Positions 17,172 through 26,080 of a stretch of DNA of 32,793 bases are shown here, piece by piece (position 1 is the first letter of the stretch; each line of letters begins with the position of its first letter). The stretch is from Chara braunii. Taxonomy: Eukaryota > Streptophyta > Charophyceae > Charales > Characeae. Under the pieces are notes generated by a model, which made no database searches, was not told where the DNA came from, and was given only the letters and a program-made list of their open reading frames with translations. A program made the position numbers and the translations under genes. Where the stretch lies: contig BFEA01000267.1 in assembly GCA_003427395.1 (NCBI GenBank), positions 90,014 through 122,806 of the forward strand, in the 5' to 3' direction.

Positions 17172-17748
17172 CTAGGCTACCAGCCGGGCCGCCCGGGTGA
17201 CCTTGATTGCCGGGGCGGCCCGGCCGTGCAAGGGCCAAAGTGGTTCCCAGCAAAAACAGAAAACAAAAAAAACGCAAAAATCTGAAAAACAAAATGTTAT
17301 GCAGAAAAATAAACTGAACAAATTTTGCCTCAGGGTCACATCGAAATTCCTTACCTAATGAAATATACAAAATAAAGTTATTACTAGGCTACCAGCCGGG
17401 CCGCCCGGGTCCCGGGTGGCCAGCCCGTGCAAGGATCAGGTAAGGTCCCANNAAAAAAAAAAAAAAAAAAAAAATCCAAAAATTCTGAAAAACAAAACTA
17501 TGTTATGCAGAAAAATAAACTGAACAACTTTTGCCTCAGGGTCACATCGAAATTCTTCACCAAATTTAAAATAAAAAATAAAATTCAAAAATATTTTTTT
17601 TTTTTTTATTTTTTTTAAATTATTTTGGCCCGGCCGGGCAAGTGACCCCGGGCCACTCTGGTAGCCTAGAGTTATTATTAATTTATTATTTTATTTTTTT
17701 TGGGACCGGCCGGGCAAGTGGTCCCGGGCCACTCTTGTAGCCTAGGAG
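17172..17748. mobile_element. Outer hAT-like MITE of a self-nested pair
   Basis: The left end is CTAGGCTACCAGCC at 17172 and the right end the complement of CTAGGCTAC finishing at 17745. Subtracting the inner copy (17384-17669) leaves 212 + 76 = 288 bp, the size of the inner element. GTCCCCAC occurs at 17164-17171 and 17749-17756, an 8-bp direct repeat with three extra bases (GAG) before the right copy. Eight-base duplications fit hAT; there is no coding capacity. An NN gap at 17451-17452 lies inside the nested copy. Confidence 0.75.
17384..17669. mobile_element. Inner MITE inserted in a copy of itself
   Basis: 286 bp with termini CTAGGCTACCAG and CTGGTAGCCTAG, flanked by a perfect 8-bp duplication AGTTATTA (17376-17383 and 17670-17677). 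The interior (GTTATGCAGAAAAATAAACT, CCTCAGGGTCACATCGAAAT) repeats the outer element almost exactly. The subterminal regions are GC-rich (CCCGGGCCACTC-type) and the middle is A/T-rich. Confidence 0.85.
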
Positions 17749-17861
17749 GTCCCCACTAGATTTATTTTTCCTTTTATTTTTTTTGGCTCAAGGCCTAGCT
17801 AACTGAGATATTTAGCGACGTTTTTAAGAAAGATGCCAGCAAAGCCTGGCGGTATTCCTCC

Positions 17862-18062
17862 TCTTTTTCAAGTTTTTTGTTTAATAACTTTAATTTAATA
17901 AGAAGAACGGCGGCCTTGAGATATGATCATTCGACTGAATGGCCTCAGGTAATTCGGAATTATTTTATTCTGTAACATTCATCTCATGCGGTCGGATCTG
18001 GATTCGAACCTGGGTCTGTATTTCAACAGTTCATGGGTGCACCAACTGGGCTGGGCCCGTTG
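17862..18062 (-). mobile_element. tRNA-derived SINE, copy B
   Basis: On the minus strand, CAGCCCAGTTGG (18053-18042) is the A box and GGTTCGAATCC (18010-18000) a perfect B box. GAACTGTTGAAAT between them and the body (GAATTACCTGAGGCC, GATCATATCTCAAGGCCGCC) match SINE copy A at 12529-12740. The A-rich end is AAAAAACTTGAAAAAG. A possible imperfect flank duplication (GGAAGTACC against GGAATACC) is weak. Confidence 0.8.
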
Positions 18063-18608
18063 GTACTTCCTTCGCTGAGTCCCATTTTTCAACAGGAGTA
18101 ATCTATGTTGCTAGGGTGTGCTTTGACATAATTGGGCTGGATTACTCTGCTCCTTTTTGTGCCTGTGACTTGTATGTTGGTGGAGGACGGTACCTGGGTT
18201 TAAATTTAAATCATATTCTTATGGGGAACAAGACCTGGTTTCCTGCAGGTGCTCCCGGTGCTGATCCCCACCAATAAGACCGGGATTTGTGTTTGTGTTT
18301 GTGTTTTTGTCTGTTTTTAACTTTTTAATCCAGGTTCCCATCAGCCTGATGAGATGAGACAACCATTGGGTTTATGATCGTTGGATCATTGGGATGAACC
18401 TTTGTGGTCTGTGCTGCCCAGGGCACAAGCTGGACCAATCCCGTGGGAGCCGTGCATGCCTGCCACAGGCACCATGAAGATAAAACTTCAGTTTGTCAGA
18501 GAAGAGATTCAACGGTGATCGTATCCTCAATGAATCTTCTCAAAGATTCTGAAGAGATTCGATGGGAATCCGCTGGAGTTCTTTCCTCATTCATACTTCA
18601 CATCCTGT
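18063..18608 (-). other. Possible third SINE body (about 18300-18440); no gene
   Basis: The minus strand has GGTTCATCCC (weak B box, about 18400), GTTGTCTCATCTCATCAGGC and GGATTAAAAAGTTAAAAACAG, resembling the end of the SINE family above. The head is too diverged to be sure. A (TGTGTTTG)n run lies at 18285-18310. Elsewhere here nothing is recognised. Confidence 0.3.
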
Positions 18609-18613
18609 CTCAG

Positions 18614-18841
18614 GGTGTGCTCACACTACTACTGTCTTCACCCGAATAGAACGCCCGGTCATTATAGCTGCATTTAGCCCAACTTTCAGTCCAGATGCAG
18701 CAATAATGACTGGGCGTTCTATTCGGGTGAAGACGGTAGGACTTTTTCTACACAGCTCTGGACGTGATTGCAGTCAGATTCGTGCAGGTGTGGCCGTGAT
18801 GCAGTCAGATGCATTTTGGAAGGTGCTAGTCTGAGTATGCC
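18614..18841. mobile_element. Small TIR element, copy 2, with a nested fold-back
   Basis: Same family as 2960-3155: left end GGTGTGCTCACACTA, right end CTAGTCTGAGTATGCC, flanked by CTCAG at 18609-18613 and 18842-18846. Removing the 105-bp nested element, its TA duplication and three extra bases leaves 118 bp, equal to copy 1. The shared interior includes GGACTTTTT, GTGTGGCC and GATGCATTTTGGAA. This copy preserves the U6 insertion site empty. Confidence 0.75.
18632..18736. mobile_element. 105-bp fold-back MITE nested in copy 2
   Basis: 34-bp arms (18632-18665 and 18703-18736) are reverse complements with two mismatches; each starts CTGTCTTCACCCGAATAG or CCGTCTTCACCCGAATAG. TA flanks both sides (18630-18631 and 18737-18738), and copy 1 shows the site as CACACTAGGAC, consistent with a TA duplication. 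This fits a Tc1/mariner-type (Stowaway-like) MITE by duplication length only. Confidence 0.75.
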
Positions 18842-18846
18842 CTCAG

Positions 18847-19060
18847 GGTGTGCCGAGGCCATGCATGCCCATGATGTGGCCGTGATTGCAGTCAGTTGCA
18901 TTTACTATGCAAGGACCTGCACAGAATCAGTCTGAGATTTCTGCAGTCTTCTTTGTATTGCCGCTTGCTGGTTTGATTAGCTAAGATTTCCATGTTTGGG
19001 TTGCTATTTGCTTGCCTATGTCTCTAAGTGCCTATCCCATGACTGCTACGCTGCGTACTA

Positions 19061-19100
<40 letters not shown>

Positions 19101-19587
19101 GTTTTCTGTTTCCCAGGGAAGGCTAGATCAGAAATAGGGGAACCAACAGGGGATAGGACTGAAATTAAACACTGGACGGACTTAGTAGAAGGCCGGGGCA
19201 GACAAGGCCGAATTTGAGAATTACCCGATAGGGATTGTTCATCAGCTTGGGTAAACCCAAGTCCGGTAGGCTTAGGTAGGTCTAGTGGACTCCAAAAGAG
19301 GTCATGAGTGTTGAGACCCGTGGCCAGGTAGCTCTTAGGCTATAAATTAGTCTGGTAAATGAGCTGCAGACAAAGGCAGGAACTTCCCGAAGGCCTTGAA
19401 CGCCGGAGGAGACAGTAGTGCCTGGCCATGGGAGGCTGGAGGCTGGGTGGCAAGAGTATATCATTTGGCAGAAATTAGTAAGGTGACACATTCCTTGGCC
19501 AGTCGTGCTGCTGCTCCGCCCAGAGGGTGAAGTTAGGCAGAGCTCTGGCTGAGTTGGAGGGTGAATGGGGAAGACCTCCGCAGCTAT
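18847..19587. other. No gene recognised; (GT)n microsatellite
   Basis: (GT)n spans about 19065-19096. Remaining sequence carries only short frames. A short hairpin, TTGGGTAAACCCAA, occurs near 19248. Confidence 0.6.
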
Positions 19588-19588
19588 G

Positions 19589-19621
<33 letters not shown>

Positions 19622-19970
19622 CAGCAGCAGCAGTAGCAGTAGTAGCAGTAGTAGTGGTAGTAGTGGTAGTGGTAGTGGTAGTGGTAGTGGTAGTGGTGGT
19701 AGACTAGTGGTAGTAGTAGTGGTAGTAGTAGTGGTAGTAGTAGTGGTAGTAGTGGTAGTGGTAGTAGTGGTAGTAGTGGTAGTAGTAGTAGTGGTAGTAG
19801 TAGTAGTAGTGGTAGTAGTTTTGGTAGTAGTAGTGGTAGTAGTGGTAGTAAGGGTAGTAGTAGTAGTAGTGGTTGTAGTTGCTACTGCTGCTACTGCTAC
19901 TGCTACTGCTGCTACTGCTACTGCTACTGCTACTGGTGTTGCTACTGCTGCTGCTACTGCTGCTGCTACT
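19588..19970. repeat. Trinucleotide array (AGT / AGTGGT / CTGCTA)
   Basis: About 380 bp of triplets: AGT runs with AGC interruptions, then mixed AGTAGTGGT, then after about 19873 CTGCTACTG. Overlapping frames give poly-Ser, poly-Val and poly-Thr; the composition follows the repeat in every frame, so I reject coding. Confidence 0.9.
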
Positions 19971-19971
19971 G

Positions 19972-20254
19972 CCCTCCTCGTTTCAGCCTCTTGCTCGCTT
20001 CTCTTCTTCCGGTTGCATATCAAGCTATGGCAGTTCACCCATGTCCAACATGGATGTTCAAAGGACAATGCAACTGATACCATGCCTCTTTCATCTCATG
20101 CTGCGATAGCCACTCTCGGATGATGTCTAAGACCAGCTGGTACCCACACAAGGGCCTTCTAGATGCAGTACCAGCCAGGGAAGTGAAGATTAAGGTAGCC
20201 AAAGGTGAGTCCCCTAGCCTAGGCCTAAAGCCTACTACTACTACGACTACTACC

Positions 20255-20309
<55 letters not shown>

Positions 20310-20378
20310 GTAGTAGTAGTAGTAGTAGTAGTAGGCTTTAGGCCTAGGCTAGGGGACTCACCTTCGGCTACCTTAGTG

Positions 20379-20414
<36 letters not shown>

Positions 20415-20687
20415 GGCTTTAGGCCTAGGCTAGGGGACTCACCTTCGTCTACCTTCATCTTCACTTCCTTGCCTGGCACTGCATCTAGAAGTCCCTTGTG
20501 TGGGTACCAGCTGGGGTACCAGCTGGTCTTAGACATCATCCGAGAGTGGCTATGGCGGCATGAGATGAAAGAGGCATGGTATCAGTTGCATCGTCCTTTG
20601 AATATCCATGTTGGACATGTGTGAACTTCCATAGCTTGATATGCAACCGGAAGAAGAGAAGCGAGCAAGAGGCTGAAACGAGGAGGG
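19972..20687. repeat. Long inverted repeat with triplet-repeat loop
   Basis: The left arm 19972-20232 is the reverse complement of 20413-20687 with few mismatches (for example CCCTCCTCGTTTCAGCC against GGCTGAAACGAGGAGGG at the ends). The loop side is (ACT)n at 20232-20309 opposed to (AGT)n at 20310-20334. A partial extra arm copy (AGGCTTTAGGCCTAGGCTAG, 20333-20376) sits between. Transcription of either strand would give a hairpin of more than 250 bp, a potential small-RNA source. No terminal repeats of a known transposon were found. Confidence 0.85.
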
Positions 20688-21619
20688 CTCTTGGAGAGCT
20701 GGAAGGAAGGGGGACTGCTGGGACAGATTCCTGTTCATTCATTCGTTTGTCGCTGTGATGAAATGGTTATTTGAAGAGCCAGAGGAAAAGGAAAGAGGAT
20801 AAGATGAGGAAGAAAAGAGGGGGTGGAACATTGGTTCCATCCAATTGTGTAATTCTTCTTCATCTTCTATCCTCTTCATTCTTCTTTCGCTTCCTCTTTT
20901 CAGTTCACCAAGTCCTGCTTTTCTCAAACTTTCAAGTTTTGCATTATGGATGATGTAAGAGCATAACACTTATTGGATCTGTGCTGTAGATGGCTAGGTT
21001 GAAGGTTTGGAGGCGATCAAACTGTATGCAGTTGGCATTTGGTGAAGATTCCAGGGAATCTATCTTGGAACCATAGTGACCGTGGTGCTCTCAGCCTTAG
21101 CGGGGAGAAGTGCGATTGTGTTTTTTTATGTATATTTCCTGTCAGTGGTGGTTGGCCAGACTGTGTTTTCTGTGTATATTTCGGTATTATTTCCTGTCGG
21201 TGGTGGTTGGCCAGACTGCTTATCTGCAGAATGGAAGGGGTACGTGAGCTTGGGAAGAAAAAAAAATGGTCTTGTCTGTTTTAGAATGGGGTCGTAGCAG
21301 CTAGTACTATAGCACTGATCTTATTCCATCAGGATTCAAACTCACGATCTGTTTACTAACAAATGCATGTATTCTTTCTTCAGCCACCATCACCTCTGAA
21401 AAATGGGGCCAGCTGTTGCAGACCAAGGAAAGACCTGCGAGTGTTGGATTCACAATCCAATAATGGACCAACTGAAAAGGGTGGGCATCCTGGTAACCAG
21501 GGCAATCCATGCAAACAGTGTGCGTGCTGCGCTGGTTATCCCGTAGAAACAGGGCAATTCCGTGCCGAAGCAACTGAAAAAAGGTGGGCCTCCTATTAAC
21601 CAGGGCAATCCCGTGCCAC
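20688..21619. other. No gene recognised; two short direct duplications
   Basis: TATTTCCTGTC-GTGGTGGTTGG repeats at 21132-21162 and 21188-21218. CAACTGAAAA-GGTGGGC-TCCT-TAACCAGGGCAATCC repeats at about 21468-21507 and 21571-21610. The second pair may belong to the 5' part of the following hAT fossil. Confidence 0.5.
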
Positions 21620-22939
21620 AGCCCATTTTGATCTGCGCAACACTTGCAGGAGGTGATGGGCATGTCGTTGGGCAATGCTATGAGGCACAGCAACTACACG
21701 CTAAACGCATGTCACCAAGAGCGAGTGAGGCAGTACAAGACGGAGCATGGACTGGGAGAAACGCCTCCTCCATATGGAGCAGCGGTGGGGGCTGAGCCAG
21801 CCGGATATGCTGTTGGGAGGGGTGACCACGAGATGGATGAGTATCACCGAGGGCAGCCCATGCCGAGGGCAAGACACATGATGACGAGGGAGAGGTCGCG
21901 GATTGGGACAGCAGTGGGGAAGAGGTGGACATGGGCCTAGGCTTTTCCTTGGATGAGGCAGGGTTTATGCAAGGCGCTCGGCGAGGCCAAAGAGAGAGTG
22001 GCGGAGAGAACCGTGGTGGCCGAAGGGAAGAGGAAGGAACTGGGAGGGTTAGGTGTTGTCCACAAGCAAACAACAGATATTGAGACTGTGGATGAGCAGA
22101 GAGAATGGAGGTGGAACGCGAGTCAGCCCATGTGAGGAAGTCGTTCTTACATGATTCCACCAGTGTGAGGGAATTTTGAGATGGTAGACCCATTGTGAAC
22201 ATCCTCACTGCAAGCATGAGAGGGGTTGTCGAGCCCGATGATGCTGAGTGCGTGCTGCAGAATTGGCTGGAGATATTTGACGATTGTGGTTCGAGTTGTG
22301 TTAACACGACCTGTATTGACTCCACTCAGCCTATGTGGTTGTCGCAAAGGAGTTGGCGAAGAAGGACACCCCCTTGATCCCATGGTTCACATGCATCACA
22401 TGGCTCCCTTGTTGTCTCGACGTCTGCAGCCGGTTGTTGCCACACATTGGCATCCTGTGCAAGTAGACTTTAAGAGGTTATATCTTGAGAGGGAGAGCAG
22501 TACTGCATTTTAAAAAGATCGCATTATGTTGCTCTTAGCTTTTTTCGGTGGTTCAGCCCCCATCTGGGCGCCGTTTACCCTTGTGAGACGTCTTTCCTGT
22601 CTGTGTACTCTACGCTCAAGAAGCTCGTCGCCTTTGAAAAACTGCTGAAGAGGATGATGTTGAGCAATGACTGGTCCTCTATCCCTTGGTATCCGCAGCC
22701 TAAGCAGTTGCCGTCGGTGCAGGTGCGGGCCAAGAACACTGCATGGTAGGAGTCAGTTATGAAGTCGATAGACCCTGTTTTTCAGTTGATCAGGATGGAA
22801 AGTGCTGCACGGGGTCTAGTTGGAGTTGGGATTTTCCATCTGATTGATCTGGCCAATTGTTGTAACTATGCTGTTGTGTGTACATACAAATCAGGCGGGT
22901 AGGGTGCGTAGTCCGCAGCGTGTTGGGGAGTTCTTGCCG

Positions 22940-23016
<77 letters not shown>

Positions 23017-23017
23017 N

Positions 23018-23052
<35 letters not shown>

Positions 23053-23830
23053 GCACGTTCACATCTCAGGTGTTGCAGTGGTGTTGGCAGCTTGCAAGTC
23101 TTGTTTCATCTGTGTCTCTCCCTGAGTGCATGATGGACAACACCCCGAAGTGGGTCCAAGCGCGGACGAGGCACATGTCTGAGCCAATGGATGCAGTTAC
23201 ATTCCTGATCCACCAACGCCAGTGGTCTGTGCAGTATTACATAGGCGTGGAGAGCGCTTCTGATGCATTACTCATGTAATGTGGACACATCTACTTGTTG
23301 ACCCAGCCTAGGTCCGATAGTCATGACAAGTTGTATCACATGGTGACTTCACATCTCAAAGATTTTCACTTACGGGCCAGCAAGTTCTCGCCTTACAGAG
23401 GCCCATAGGGTGATACTGATGCAGTGTTGCGAGGGGGACCGCGAACCGGAGCAGTGTGCATTGTGGTGGTTGCTGTGGGGATTGTATGCTTCCGAGTGCA
23501 AGCGTTTGCTCTTCATGTGATACACATGTGGATGTGTGCATATCGAGCAGAGGAGAAGAACCAGTTCGTCCATAAGAGCATTCACAGGATGAAGTGTAAC
23601 CCATTGTAGTTTGACAAGATTGTGTAACTTGTTGAGGTTTTAGCAAATGTCCAACTTGTTTCGTATGGGCACACTTGAGGGGGATACGTGCTTCCCTGGC
23701 AGTAGAATGAGTTCATGCTGCACGAGGAGGCAAATATCCCGGTGGAGCCAGAGGATGAGGGTACATGCACAGTCATGGCCACAGCTAAGCGTGACAGGCA
23801 GGTGGACTTGATTTTGTAGGTCATCCTGGC
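21620..23830 (+). pseudogene. Fossil hAT-superfamily transposase
   Basis: A cut-and-paste transposase, broken by many stops and shifts. Recognisable pieces in order: VNILTASMRGVVEPDDAECVL then QNWLEIFDDCGSSCVNTTCID (22195-22310, DUF659-like core); VVVAKELAKKDTPLIPWFTC (about 22337-22396) in the next frame; KKLVAFEKLLKRMMLSNDWSS and KQLPSVQVRAKNTAW, a TAG, then ESVMKSIDPVFQLIRMESAAR (about 22619-22830); and ALHVIHMWMCAYRAEEKNQFV, IHRMKCNPL, FDKIV, LVEVLANVQLVSY (about 23500-23680), the C-terminal hAT dimerisation block. The stop after NTAW is TGG to TAG and the one before LVEV is CAA to TAA. An N-terminal BED finger could not be identified. Confidence 0.75.
22941..23050. repeat. (GA)n then poly-G tract with one N, inside the hAT fossil
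   Basis: About 76 bp of GA, an N at 23017, then about 34 G. It splits the transposase remnant. The N and the length of the homopolymer mean the assembly is unreliable here. Confidence 0.9.
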
Positions 23831-23869
23831 ATGCACACCTGCTCTTGTGGAGGCGGTGTTTCAGAGGTT

Positions 23870-24129
23870 GACATTGGGTGGCCGTGACCCGACCCGACCG
23901 TACCCAGCCGTACCCGACAGTTCTGGACGGGTGCGGGTATGACATGATTAGTATGCACCGGGGCAGTTGGGTCTGGAAATCTGAGGGGTGGATATGGCTG
24001 GGCCAGGAAACTGTAGGGTGGGTGGCGCTGGGTGTTGACATGGTGCCTGGACGGTTACGGCCGGGCAAAGGTTTGCCTTGGTTCCGGGTACGGCTGGGTA
24101 GAGGTTTCAAGCGGGTGACCCGAGCCCTG
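23870..24129 (+). repeat. hAT-like subterminal repeats and possible 3' terminus
   Basis: Downstream of the fossil transposase, motifs GACCCGACCCGACCGTACCC, CAGCCGTACCC, GGGTACGGCTGGGTA and GCGGGTGACCCGAGCCCTG recur. Read inward, the end CAGGGCTCGGGTCACCCG resembles hAT termini (CAGGG start). The next 8 bp are TAGGCATA; I found no matching left end, so the element limits are unproven. Confidence 0.4.
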
Positions 24130-24334
24130 TAGGCATACTAGGCATATTTGGCAAGCCTAGGTAGTATTAGGGCCAGGCCTGACCCTTTTTCTTCACTGGG
24201 AAATAGTGGTACTAGTGGGGTGCGCCCCTAGTATAAATTTGTCTTTGGCCGTCTGTTATTTGTCTTAGGGCCGAGGTATTACTAGTGCCAGACTGTACTA
24301 TTAATTTGGCCTGGCCCCAATCGTTTCGTCCTAG

Positions 24335-24443
24335 GGAATACAGCATTCACTAATAGGCTCTGGCCATAATTGCGGTCAGATCCATCGAAATCTGGCTGTA
24401 GTTGAGGCCAAATGTAGACAAGAAAGTATCAATGTGAGTATCC
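24335..24443. mobile_element. Diverged third copy of the 118-bp TIR element
   Basis: The left end GGAATACAGCATTCACTA and right end TCAATGTGAGTATCC are degenerate versions of the termini at 2960 and 18614. TCTGGCCATAATTGCGGTCAGATCC matches the interior TGTGGCCAAAATCGCGGTCTGATGC of copy 1. About 109 bp; flanks CTAG/CCAG are only loosely similar to the CTSAG duplication. Confidence 0.5.
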
Positions 24444-24555
24444 CCAGCCACTGGCCCATTGCCGGCGCCAAAATTTGAAGCGGAAATCTGTGGATGGAAG
24501 CTAAGGAATCCGACATGCAAGGCCTAAGTTTGAAATAAAGATAAAAGGTAAGACT

Positions 24556-24840
24556 AAGCCTGGGTGGAAAATTTTGGGCACAGGTACGGCTGGGCACGGG
24601 TGGATGGATAGTAGGTTCGGGTGCGGCTGGATGCAGGTGAAGGGGATTTTGGCTTGGGTGTGGCTGGGTATGGGTAGACAATTTTTAAATCACCCTGGGT
24701 GGGCTGGGTACGGGTAGAAAAAAAATTAAATTAGCGTGGGTGGGCTGGGTCTGGGTAAAAATAATAGTGTTTACATGGGTCCGGCTAGATATGATACATC
24801 AAGGCTCGAGCTGGGTCGGATATGGGTAGAAAAAAAAATG
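24556..24840. repeat. Degenerate tandem repeats GGGTGGGCTGGGTACGGGTAGA
   Basis: Five to six copies spaced about 45-55 bp, each with GGGT-GGCTGGGTA-GGGTAGA followed by an A-rich spacer. The motif is the same as in the presumed hAT subterminal region at 23870-24129, so this may be the end of another hAT element. Confidence 0.6.
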
Positions 24841-24895
24841 GTTTTGCGACCTCTGCGGTGTTTAAGGGGCACACTACGATTTTGTGTTCTTACCC

Positions 24896-25401
24896 GCGCG
24901 ACGATAACTCTGAGCTTGAGTAGGCAGATACGGTGGTTCACCTGACTGTATGAGAGCATGCTGAGGTTGATACGACTGCTGATTGGATTGACATTGTTGA
25001 GGGGCAGCGGAGACATGGTTTGCCAGAGCAGATTCTCTTCGGAGGAACAGGAGGATGATTGGAGAGTATACGGAGAGGCAATGGGTGGTTCTGCAGCTTC
25101 TGCTGCCGGGATGTCATTCCTTGCAGCAAGTGGTCATCCTATTGGAACCTCATTGCGTACAAAAGGTGGTTCTGCTGTCCGGACCTCTATCCATGCAGCA
25201 AGTGGTTTGGTGCCATGCCGCCAACCTGCAAACCACCCTCTATCCCACCCAGGGCATGCCGTAAACGATCTCCCACCCGGAGGGGTGACAACGACTCGCC
25301 TGCCTGACTCTAATTCTCCCTTTCGATATCGTATCAAGTCGAGACCCGGATTGGTGTTACAGCTAGATCTTCCAAGCGCTGGGTTCTGGCAACACCAATA
25401 G
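24896..25401 (+). pseudogene. Unidentified coding-like fragment, acidic then Gly/Ser/Ala repeats
   Basis: With two stops, the plus strand reads DDNSELE, ADTVVHLTV, EHAEVDTTADWIDIVEG and LPEQILFGGTGG (24900-25050), then in another frame two copies of a GGSA...AASG segment (about 25084-25131 and 25166-25207). I cannot name the family. It could be the C-terminal tail of a transposon protein, possibly of the hAT fossil upstream, separated by later insertions. Confidence 0.3.
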
Positions 25402-26080
25402 CCAGTGCTTTGACTAAGATCTCCCCAATTTGTAGGCGAGTAGCACTGATAGCATCGGAGTGGGACTTCCATCCGATATTGCTTATAGCTGAATTAGACC
25501 ACTGAACAAGCAAATGGAGGTTACTTTGCGGGGACTGTCTTCGAGTATGGAATGGGACCTCGGCGGTTGGAGATCCTTTTTTTCCTTGCCTCGTGCTTGT
25601 GCTGTCGCCCTTGCTGCAGCAAGGAATAGTCTTGTTGTTTCTTTAAGGTGGATGCTTAGGGTATGCTGCCAATGCGATCTGCGCACACTCGTCTTTCTTT
25701 ATGACTTGCCTCGGAGCTTACCTTTTTTTTTGAAAAAAAGAAACGGATGGATCTACTATGGGGAGTGATATCAGCACCTCCCCATAGTGCCCTTTCTGGA
25801 TGCCCCGATCTACTGGTGGGAAGCATCACCTGCTCGAAACTGGGTCTGGCGTCCCTTACCTTTATCCATTGAAGTCATGTTGTTTGCATATCTTTCCTTC
25901 TTTCCGCCTCTCTCGCCGGGCGGCTTTCTGTTAGCTACTCTTCCATGACCAGGCTGCCATAAGGAAAGAAGTTTGTTGCTGGATGTTGTTCTGTCTGTAT
26001 TCCCCGTGTCTTTCCCAACTTTCTTCCAGCTTTCCTCCAGCCTCTTCAGGCTCTCTGTTGGCCGCCAGATGGGACAAAGT
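25402..26080. other. No gene recognised
   Basis: Short frames on both strands (84 codons from 25514 on plus, 118 codons ending at 25810 on minus) have no recognisable motif. A short inverted repeat of an 8-bp TTTTTTTT/GAAAAAAA type lies near 25725. CACCTCCCCATAG near 25775 mirrors CTATGGGGAG at 25757. Confidence 0.4.

Noticed and set aside
18350-18372. CTGATGAGATGAGAC resembling a hammerhead core
   Set aside because: No GAAA segment or stem II complement follows.
19475-20123. Frames of about 200 codons on both strands with poly-Ser, poly-Val or poly-Thr
   Set aside because: Produced by the trinucleotide array; no non-repetitive conserved segment and no consistent strand.
21310-21400. tRNA-derived SINE on the minus strand (AGTTTGAATCC as a B box)
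   Set aside because: No acceptable A box at the proper distance and no similarity to the other SINE copies.
22844-23279. Arg/Glu-Gly-rich frames around 22950-23050
   Set aside because: They translate a (GA)n tract, an N and a poly-G run that interrupt the hAT fossil.
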